A program made the translations under genes and the position numbers. The notes below the pieces were generated by a model that saw nothing but the letters and a program-made list of their open reading frames with translations, did not search any database and had not been told where the DNA came from. 10,754 nucleotides of DNA from Baffinella frigidus (Eukaryota; Cryptophyceae; Cryptomonadales; Baffinellaceae): assembly GCA_026770585.1 (NCBI GenBank), contig MU647016.1:30240-40993 (forward strand), read 5' to 3'. Below are positions 5,821-10,754 of this stretch, one piece after another (the first letter of the stretch is position 1; the number at the start of each line of letters is the position of its first letter).

Positions 5821-6159
5821 ATCCTAACCAAAGTAACGCGGCGCTGCCTCGCCCTGGGGAGTGTTGAAATACCCCCATCTCAACCCTGGAAATTCTCACG
5901 TGGAACCCCCCGTTTCACCCCTCGACGCCTCGCCCTAGTGGGCGTCGCAGAACCGCCCATTTATGTCCGCGGTAATAATTGAAAGTTGCTCGCTACAACG
6001 ACATCTTATCAACTGACAATTCGCCCAGATTTCTGGTCGACATCTTCGTCGCAGCCCACTGCACTCCGAGCCACAACATTTCGCCTGAGTCACCCCCCCC
6101 CCTGAAAACCACAGCCTTAAGTCAAATGCCGTCTCCCAGAGCCGGTCTATCTAAACGAA

Positions 6160-6204
6160 ATGAGCTTTATTGACTTAAGGTAAAAGATCCTGACTGGCAG
6201 TGCA
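6160..6204 (+). repeat. 45-bp dispersed repeat, copy 1
   Basis: Matches 9607-9651 without gaps, 39 of 45 bases, sharing TTGACTTAAGGTAAAA. Boundaries are sharp on both sides in both copies. Confidence 0.85.
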
Positions 6205-6227
6205 CTGAGTCCTGTCTCAGTGCACTG
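6198..6227. repeat. Perfect 12-bp inverted repeat, 6-base loop
   Basis: CAGTGCACTGAG at 6198-6209 and its exact reverse complement at 6216-6227, loop TCCTGT. It starts within the end of the 45-bp dispersed repeat. Confidence 0.9.
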
Positions 6228-6341
6228 GGCAGAATCCTGCCCTGTCTAATCACACCTTCCCGGGAATTTACAAGTGTGTTTTTCCGGTTAGTGATTACCT
6301 GTTGACGCACCCACACCACTGGGAACAGTACGGGGAACTTT

Positions 6342-6357
6342 TATATATATATATATA
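6342..6357. repeat. (TA)n microsatellite
   Basis: Eight TA dinucleotides in a GC-moderate background. The TATATA is not placed in front of any credible gene. Confidence 0.9.
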
Positions 6358-6539
6358 AATGCTGACGTTTGGCATGTTTCCTTCCAAAAAATAACTTTCC
6401 AGGCCCCGGATGTCCGGGGGCTGGGTGCCCCGTAGCCTCCTGAGTGGCCCTGCCCTATCGACCCACGCCTTCCAGGGAAATTGGAATACACAAGCGTTTT
6501 TGTTTTGGTTGGTGATTAATTACCGTGCGGGGTTTTGGA

Positions 6540-6643
6540 CAGGTTCTGCTGGGCCCTGAAGCGTGGCGCGGATCGTTGAGGAGCCGAGAAGGTGCCGCCT
6601 GGGGGGATGCTGCGGCGAAGGGGCTGGTGCAGGTCGCCGCTCT
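6540..6643 (+). other. GC-rich exon-like patch
   Basis: After TTTTGGACAG at about 6539 the frame reads LGPEAWRGSLRSREGAAWGD and then AAAKGLVQ, ending at CAG|GTCGCC near 6631. Composition drops from GC-rich to very AT-rich within a few bases after 6645. Possible exon with acceptor and donor, but not recognised. Confidence 0.2.
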
Positions 6644-6760
6644 CCTATCAGTAAAAAATTACTGTAGGTGGATAAAAAAATAGAATTATGAGATCGATCA
6701 AATCTTATCAGTAAAATTTTAAACCGATTGGTTGAGATTACGTCATTATGAATTAATCCA
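6644..6760. other. AT-rich island with duplicated TATCAGTAAAA
   Basis: (C/T)TATCAGTAAAA occurs at about 6645 and 6703. The first copy forms a small palindrome, CAGTAA-AAAA-TTACTG (6649-6664). The island contrasts sharply with its GC-rich left neighbour. No gene seen. Confidence 0.55.
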
Positions 6761-6894
6761 AGTTTGAGGTTTTTGTGGGATGCTTCCTGGTATGAGGAAT
6801 CTGTATGATTTCACTCGTGGCTATAGGCGTTTGTGTGAAGAACTGAATATGGTGTTTGTGTGAAAGTCGGGGCTCTGACAGACTCTCGGTGCAG

Positions 6895-6930
6895 GAGGGG
6901 CGCGAGGGTCTGCAAGCGCTCGCGTTGCAG
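6895..6930 (+). other. Possible 36-nt micro-exon (EGREGLQALALQ)
   Basis: Flanked by GGTGCAG on the left and GTACGA on the right, the segment is exactly 12 codons. Its first bases GAGGGGCGCGA also occur at 4867-4877 just before the ETRRRLALV sequence, where they encode EGRD. Splice signals of this strength are common by chance, so this is only a candidate. Confidence 0.2.
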
Positions 6931-6937
6931 GTACGAA

Positions 6938-6998
6938 AACACCCCACGCCCTCAAACCGCCAACCCTCAACTCTTAACCCCAAACCCTCAACCCCACG
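6938..6998. repeat. Short telomere-like block
   Basis: Degenerate CCCTCAA and CCCCAAA units, C-rich on +. Confidence 0.85.
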
Positions 6999-7189
6999 GT
7001 AGGACCAGTTTCGTCAACCTGTGCCTTTGTTGAAATTGTTTTTGAGCCATCTGACCTGCGAACCGCTCTAGCGCTTCGCCTCCCAGAACATATTTCTCCT
7101 GCACAAACTTCGTTCTTCTGTCCGCACTTCTTTCTCCTGTACACACTTTACACGGAATCATGAGGACTCTACCGTAATAATAACATGTA

Positions 7190-7190
<1 letters not shown>

Positions 7191-7221
<31 letters not shown>

Positions 7222-7225
7222 CTTC
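7191..7225. repeat. (CTT)n microsatellite
   Basis: About eleven CTT units. Read in frame with the downstream module it encodes a serine run; on the minus strand it gives K or E runs, which should not be taken as protein evidence. Confidence 0.9.
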
Positions 7226-7325
7226 GTGTTTATTACTTTCGAGCCTGAAGTTGAGTGATCCAACAGTGTATGCACCGTGTGACGGATCTGCCCTAACATT
7301 CTCAACACCCTCAAAACATGTATAA
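7193..7325 (+). pseudogene. Serine-rich/SLKLSD module, copy 5
   Basis: One frame reads a serine run, CLLLSSLKLSDPTVYAP, and then continues as CDGSALTFSTPSKHV to TAA at 7323-7325. The expected stop after VYAP is missing here: the codon aligned to it is TGT. Relative to the copy at 5403 many changes are at third codon positions (CTC/CTG, AAA/AAG, GTC/GTG, CCT/CCG). It may be the 3' end of an unrecognised small-gene family, or its remnant. Confidence 0.45.
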
Positions 7326-7483
7326 CCCTTCAAGTCCGAGGATGAATGTATAGAATGATTCCATAAAAAGTGTGCATAGAAACAACCAGGTCCAGGCAGC
7401 ATGAATCATGCTTCCTTGAGAAGATCCGGACCTTCTGAAATTGAACGAGCCTCCTTTTAAAATGAGATCCTCGAGACGTACCT

Positions 7484-7859
7484 CACGGAATCATGAGAAC
7501 CCTAACGTAATGACCTGTACACTCTCGGGTGTGTTGTCCGAGGACGAATGCATAGACTCGCACGGCATGCATCTGCAGGTCGGTGGGATGGTTCTCAACC
7601 CTAAACCCTAAACCCTAAACCCTAAACCCTAAACCCTAAACTCTAAACCCTAAACCCTAAACCGGCGTGCATCAGCAGGTCGGCGGGGTGTTTCTGGAGT
7701 CGCGATTGGGCTGGGACGAGCAGCGATGGGGCTGTATACTCTTGGTTGTTTTGTCCGAGGACAAATGCATGGCATGAGACATACGGCATGCATTGGCAGG
7801 TGGGTGGGGTGTTTCTGGAGTGGGCTGGGACGACCCGCGATGGAACGCCGCCGGGGTTG
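7484..7859 (+). repeat. Family E tandem repeat, copies 1 to 3
   Basis: Shared blocks: CTGTA(C/T)ACTCT, TTGTCCGAGGAC(G/A)AATGCAT, CGGC(A/G)TGCAT followed by GCAGGT(C/G)GG, GGGGTGTTTCTGGAGT, and GGGCTGGGACGA followed by GCGATGG. Copies begin at about 7484 and 7663; the CGGCATGC start recurs at 7784, giving a repeat length of 121 bases between copies 2 and 3. Canonical telomere repeats sit between copies 1 and 2. Confidence 0.8.
7597..7662. repeat. Interstitial canonical telomere repeat (CCCTAAA)n
   Basis: About nine units of CCCTAAA, with a single CTCTAAA variant. It is the cleanest block in the window and identifies the likely telomere unit as TTTAGGG type. Both sides are family E sequence with parallel text (GGC(A/G)TGCATC, then GCAGGTCGG, ending about 10-15 bases before the array on one side and starting right after it on the other). 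Confidence 0.95.
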
Positions 7860-7965
7860 ACCGTCCCCTGGTGATACAATATCTTTTCTTCTCATTTTCA
7901 CGGTTTGACTATTTTGAATGTTTCCTGGCAGTGCATGTTTTCTACTTTTTGAGTGTGGGGACACC

Positions 7966-8088
7966 ACCACACAGAGGGCTACCAAGGGATTTTCGGGCAC
8001 TCAGTGCCCGAGTTTTAGCGCTGCACGTGCAGATAGGGGCCCTACGGCCTACCGTAGTCAATACCGTAGGCTCACAACTACCCTGATT
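7966..8088. mobile_element. Chimeric element: family A left end joined to family B right end
   Basis: 7966-8011 follows family A copy 2: ACCACACAG, then CAAGGGATTT and an 8-3-8 hairpin (7993-8011). From about 8036 it follows the right arm of family B: GGCCCTACGGCCTACCGTAG, then a (T/A)CAATACCGTAGGCTCA(C)AACTACCC end. The junction contains a perfect 12-bp palindrome CTGCACGTGCAG (8021-8032). No coding capacity. Confidence 0.75.
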
Positions 8089-8108
8089 TGAGCTGCTTGG
8101 CGTTTGTA

Positions 8109-8173
8109 GGTGCGCGGTCGAGTCAGCTCTGCACGTGGCAATGATGACGTGGGAGAATGACACGGCTGGCTGC
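8109..8173 (+). repeat. Family F repeat, copy 1 (LHVAMxTWEN)
   Basis: Reads LHVAMMTWENDTAGC in the frame starting CTG 8129. The upstream 20 bases (GGTGCGCGGTCGAGTCAGCT) also match copy 2 with few differences. Homology stops inside the GCTGGC(T) sequence, where the 25-bp tandem repeat follows. Confidence 0.7.
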
Positions 8174-8176
8174 CTA

Positions 8177-8226
8177 GGTCCCTACGAATTTACTACCGTA
8201 GGGTCCCTAGGGATTTACTACCGTAG
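8177..8226. repeat. 25-bp tandem repeat, two copies
   Basis: 8177-8201 and 8202-8226 differ at two of 25 positions. The unit ends ATTTACTACCGTAG and resembles the core of the foldback elements. Confidence 0.9.
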
Positions 8227-8534
8227 GGTGCTATGGACTAGCAAATACGCTCCAGACCCGGATTTGAGCCGCTTCGTGTAGCAATGCTGGTGGTAGGTTA
8301 ACGTTGGCTGTATGCATGCTGTATGTCCGGAGTGGCTACGTACCATTTAGTACCACGAAACGAACCGTTGCGTCCTGAAATTCCCAGTAATGACCTGCTG
8401 TGGGTACCACGCCAGATTCTTGGAACGTGTTGCCAAAAGTCAATTTCCCCTCAAGGCAGTGGTTTTCAAAAGTTGCCAACCGTATCATGACACGGTTTAA
8501 AACAATCAACACCCTCCTGGACTCTGGCGTGGTA

Positions 8535-8614
8535 GGTACGCGGTGGAAGCAGCGCTGCACGTGGCGATGTCGACTTGGGAGAATGACGCCGCTGGCTTCT
8601 GCGCGTCCCCCGGT
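8535..8614 (+). repeat. Family F repeat, copy 2 (LHVAMSTWENDAAGFCASPG)
   Basis: Most complete copy: CTG 8555 opens LHVAMSTWENDAAGFCASPG and runs into the 21-bp minisatellite. Versus copy 1, GCA/GCG and ACG/ACT are synonymous and no indel breaks frame. No known family recognised. Confidence 0.7.
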
Positions 8615-8617
8615 CTT

Positions 8618-8774
8618 GTCCGCTGTGCACACTCTCGTGTCCACTGTGCACACATTCTTGTCCACTGTGCACATACTCGTGCACTCTAGTGTGCGTTGTG
8701 CACACCCCCCTGCGAGTTGTGCACACTCTCTCGTCCGCTGTGTACACTCGTGTGTCCGTTGCGCACACTCCTTT
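8618..8774. repeat. 21-bp minisatellite, about seven copies
   Basis: Units start at 8618, 8639, 8660, 8681 (31 bases, with a 10-base expansion), 8712, 8733 and 8754. Consensus GTCC(A/G)CTGTGCACACTCTCG, each with a GTGCAC palindrome or a close variant. 21 bases keep frame, so long open frames appear on both strands here without implying coding. Confidence 0.92.
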
Positions 8775-8781
8775 GTCAGCA

Positions 8782-8816
8782 CTGCACGTGGTGTCGGCGT
8801 GGGAGGAGAGAGAGAA

Positions 8817-8853
<37 letters not shown>

Positions 8854-8884
8854 TGACGCTGATGGCTTCTGTGCGTCCCCCGGT
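8782..8884 (+). repeat. Family F repeat, copy 3, interrupted by a GA run
   Basis: CTGCACGTGGTGTCGGCGTGGGAG is followed by the GA microsatellite and then ATGACGCTGATGGCTTCTG and GCGTCCCCCGGT, as in copy 2. The GA run lies where copy 2 has GGGAGAATGACG. Confidence 0.8.
8803..8853. repeat. (GA)n microsatellite
   Basis: About 50 bases of GA with two AAA interruptions, inside family F copy 3. Confidence 0.95.
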
Positions 8885-8887
8885 GAT

Positions 8888-9215
8888 CCTAAACCCTAAA
8901 TCCTAGACCTTAGACCCCACGCCCCAAACACCAAACACCAAACACCAAACACCAGACTCCAAACACCAAACACCAAACACCAAACACCAAACACCAAACA
9001 CCAGACCCCAAACACCAAACACCAAACACCAAACACCAAACACCAAACACCAGACTCCAAACACCAAACACCAAACACCAAACACCAAACACCAAACACC
9101 AGACTCCAAACACCAAACACCAAACACCAAACACCAAACACCAAACACTCAACACCAAACACCAAACACCAAACACCAAACACCAAGCACCAAGCCCTAA
9201 CCCCTAAACCCTAAG
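8888..9215. repeat. Telomere-like array, mostly CACCAAA, with 49-bp higher-order repeat
   Basis: About 37 CACCAAA units from 8924 to 9190, flanked by CCCTAAA-like units. A variant unit beginning CCAGAC(T/C)CC starts at 8952, 9001, 9050 and 9099, exactly 49 bases (seven units) apart; the next 49-base position, 9148, also holds a variant (CTCAAC). Minus-strand readings give FGVWCLV repeats, which are a by-product of the array. Confidence 0.95.
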
Positions 9216-9287
9216 CAGGCGCAAGTGCAGCCCTGCGTGGGGCAGTGACCCTCTTGGGAGGACGAGCCAGGGCACGAGTCGCGGTAG

Positions 9288-9530
9288 GACCTCACACCCT
9301 AAATCCCGAAACCTAAAACCTCAAACCTGTGGCGCTTTTGGGGCCCCGATCCAGGGCACGAGTCTTGGTTTTCTCGGTTTGACCCTCAACCCTCAACCCT
9401 AAACGTTCAAACCTAAAACCTAAAACCTACAACCTCAAAAAAAAAACTGAACCCACAACTTGGGGTTTGGGGTTTGGGGTTTGGGGACCTAAAGTCAAAA
9501 CTTAAACCCTAAACCTTAAACCCAAAATCA
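9288..9530. repeat. Degenerate telomere-like patches
   Basis: AAACCTAAAACCT, CCCTCAA and CCCTAAA-like units with interruptions; GGGCACGAGTC recurs at about 9271 and 9355 before two of the patches, indicating a duplicated patch-plus-flank unit of about 85 bases. Confidence 0.75.
9462..9486 (+). repeat. Inverted G-rich block, (GGGGTTT)3GGGG
   Basis: Four GGGG runs with TTT loops on the + strand, opposite in orientation to the surrounding C-rich repeats. It has an ideal four-tract G-quadruplex pattern. Confidence 0.95.
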
Positions 9531-9945
9531 AGTGGAATCCATCCCGCGAAGGCAACGCATCGTTCCGCGTGCATCTTCAGGACGAAATGACAACTTACTG
9601 CCGATGATCAGCTTTGTTGACTTAAGGTAAAACATTCTGGCTCGCAGTGCAGTCGAGCGCGCCAAGCTCCAGGCGACGTGGCTGCCACACGAGAATGCAA
9701 GAGGAGCCTATTTGAAACCAAAATAATTTTGTATGTAGCATTTTTGTAGTAACTTTCATTGCCCTTGGAGCCACTGAAGCCCTGGTTAGGCCGGTTACGA
9801 GGTTGGAACACGTTTTCCTGGTGCAAAGATGTACAACCCCACATGTAAATAGGCCCCTCTAGCATTCTCGAGTGGTCCTAACTCCGACGTCTACCTAAAT
9901 CCGGCATTCCATTTGGGTGCTACCGTGTCACGTCCTTGAATATGA
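9531..9945. other. No gene seen; holds a dispersed repeat and foldback-related pieces
   Basis: 9607-9651 is the second copy of the 45-bp dispersed repeat. 9748-9780 carries pieces related to the foldback at 2249-2372. No convincing open frame. Confidence 0.45.
9607..9651 (+). repeat. 45-bp dispersed repeat, copy 2
   Basis: Ungapped match to 6160-6204 with six substitutions. Confidence 0.85.
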
Positions 9946-9946
9946 C

Positions 9947-10061
9947 CCTCCAAACCCTGAACCCTGCACCCTCAACCCTGCGCGCTCAACCCTGCACCCT
10001 CAACCCTGCACCCTCAACCCTGCGCGCTCAACCCTGCACCCTCAAACCTGCACTCTCAACC

Positions 10062-10098
<37 letters not shown>

Positions 10099-10216
10099 AT
10101 ACCTTCAACCCTAAACCCTGAACCCTGAACCCTGAACCCTGAACCCTGAACCCTGAACCCTGAACCCTGTACCTTCAACCTTAAACCCTGAACCCTGAAC
10201 CATGAACCATGAACCT

Positions 10217-10268
<52 letters not shown>

Positions 10269-10508
10269 ACCATAAACCCTTAACCCTGAACCCTGTACCT
10301 TTAACCTTAAACCCTGAACCCTGTACCCTGAACCCTGCACCATGAACCCTGAATCCTGAACCCTGTTCCCTCAACCCTGAACCGTAAACCATGAACCCTG
10401 TACCCTCAACCCCAGACCCTGCACACGAAACCCTGAACCCTAAACCCTGAACCCTACACCCTACACCCTGCACCCTACACCCCAAATCCCAAAACTGTAC
10501 CCTAACCC
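9947..10508. repeat. Long telomere-like array: CCCTGCA, CCCTCAA, CCCTGAA
   Basis: Locally homogeneous blocks of 7-bp variants. The 5' part alternates CCCTGCA and CCCTCAA; a GCGCGCTC variant at 9980 and 10022 marks a 42-base repeat. A CCCTxTACCTT(C/T)AACC(C/T)TAAACCCTG marker starts at 10095, 10165 and 10291, spaced 70 and 126 bases, both multiples of seven, so register is kept. Confidence 0.93.
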
Positions 10509-10520
10509 CAAACCTAAAAC

Positions 10521-10562
10521 ACTTATCCACTTGAACCCGAAACTTATCCACTTGAACCCGAA
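10521..10562. repeat. 21-bp perfect tandem duplication
   Basis: 10521-10541 and 10542-10562 are identical, starting ACTTATCCACTTGAACCCGA. It sits at the edge of the telomere-like array. Confidence 0.97.
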
Positions 10563-10621
10563 AGCAGGTGTCAGCACACGCGCGGCTGCTTCTCGCGGAC
10601 AGATTTTCGCGCGCCCTGGTT

Positions 10622-10754
10622 TAGAACCCTAATCCTTAAACCCTCAACCCTCAAACCCAAATCAACCCAAACCCCAAACCCCAAACCCCAAACCCCAAAC
10701 CCCAACCCCCACACCCCACACCCCAAACCCTAAACCCCACACCACAAACCCCAA
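10622..10754. repeat. Telomere-like array, mainly CCCCAAA
   Basis: After mixed CCCTCAA units the array becomes CCCCAAA with CCCCACA variants and runs off the window. C-rich strand on +, as at the other edge. Confidence 0.95.

Larger units (their letters stand above)
4885..5947 (+). repeat. Decayed dispersed array of an exon-like repeat (ETRRRLALV)
   Basis: The core GAGACGCGGCG(A/C)CGCCTCG followed by CGCTGGTGCGTGTTAACTCTCCCA occurs at 4885-4926 and 5069-5114. Partial copies lie at 5367-5400, 5606-5630, 5689-5714, 5834-5866 and 5922-5947. Different copies keep different parts: the coding-like half (ETRRRLALV), the half after the GGTGCGTG junction, or both. GTGCGTG looks like a splice donor context. 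Between copies lie other shared pieces such as a CTTGCCCACCACATGTTTTCC-like stretch (near 5304, 5640, 6245 and 6460). This fits repeated, degraded gene pieces. Confidence 0.55.
5950..6340. other. No gene seen; dispersed repeat pieces
   Basis: Holds one copy of a 45-base dispersed repeat (6160-6204), a 12-bp-arm hairpin (6198-6227) and decayed pieces of the repeat units seen around 5640 and 6460. An open frame at 5979-6173 has no recognisable features. Confidence 0.4.
7151..7354 (+). repeat. Family E repeat copy 0, split by a CTT/serine module
   Basis: 7151-7192 (CACGGAATCATGAGGACTCT, then an ACATGTATAC end) matches 7484-7521. 7334-7354 (GTCCGAGGATGAATG) matches the continuation at 7536-7550. 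In copy 1 the two parts are about a dozen bases apart; here about 140 bases lie between, containing the CTT run and the SLKLSD module, suggesting insertion. Confidence 0.6.

Noticed and set aside
6342-6357. TATATA as a TATA-box promoter
   Set aside because: It is a TA microsatellite with no credible gene downstream.
8618-8774. CRISPR-like array
   Set aside because: The 21-bp units are contiguous with no spacers; it is a minisatellite.
8336-8906. Long frames on both strands (168 residues on +, 148 on -)
   Set aside because: Both are kept open largely by the 21-bp minisatellite and the GA run; the two strands cannot be told apart and no domain is recognised.
8896-9186. Minus-strand frames encoding FGVWCLV repeats
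   Set aside because: They are translations of the CACCAAA array in three frames, a by-product of a 7-bp unit without stops.
10252-10551. Minus-strand frame encoding GSGFRVQG-type repeats
   Set aside because: Same reason: translation of CCCTGAA/CCCTCAA units.
10521-10562. TTATCCAC resembling bacterial DnaA boxes (also near 1350)
   Set aside because: The window is eukaryotic; the 10521 copies belong to a 21-bp duplication and the 1350 copy to a MITE hairpin.

Overview
The window looks like a subtelomeric, or telomere-repeat-rich, stretch of a eukaryotic nuclear genome. It is dominated by variants of one 7-bp unit: CCCTAAA, CCCTACA, CCCCAAA, CACCAAA, CCCTGAA, CCCTCAA and CCCTGCA. The cleanest block, at 7597-7662, is canonical CCCTAAA (TTTAGGG on the other strand), the telomere type of plants and of many algae and other protists. 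The C-rich strand is on + at both ends and through most of the window, which fits a left chromosome end or an interstitial block. No bacterial operon, Shine-Dalgarno pattern, tRNA or rRNA was seen. A unicellular alga or related protist is plausible, but the species cannot be named from this sequence.

Layout. 1-66 is a CCCTACA array. 188-358 is an 81-bp-arm foldback. 825-1032 holds a tetranucleotide run, a 3 x 24-bp tandem repeat and a 23-mer shared with 1535-1557. 1222-1386 and 4084-4246 are two opposite-orientation copies of a MITE-like element (family A). 4407-4546 and 4952-5069 are a second family of foldback elements (B), and 7966-8088 joins an A left end to a B right end. 1478-2035 is a GC-rich proline/glycine-rich open frame. 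2205-2405 holds a small coding-like module overlapping another foldback. 2434-3318 is telomere-like sequence with pieces of a gene-like module between blocks. 3345-4076 is the most gene-like part: two short peptides resembling ubiquitin-interacting motifs and a 149-codon open frame, separated by G-rich telomere-like spacers. 4885-5950 is a decayed array of a short exon-like repeat. 7151-7860 is another repeat family, interrupted once by a serine-rich/CTT module and once by canonical telomere repeats. 8109-8885 holds a third exon-like repeat, a 21-bp minisatellite and a GA microsatellite. 8888-10754 is almost entirely telomere-like, including a 49-bp higher-order repeat.

No complete, confidently functional gene was identified. 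The gene-like content is fragmentary: short peptides that recur with codon-aware differences but lie between repeats, as expected of subtelomeric gene-family debris or of multi-exon genes with repeat-filled introns. The strongest signals are the covarying 8-3-8 hairpin shared by three family A ends, the recurrent peptide resembling SLKLSDPNVYAP, the UIM-like tandem, and the exact 49-bp periodicity.
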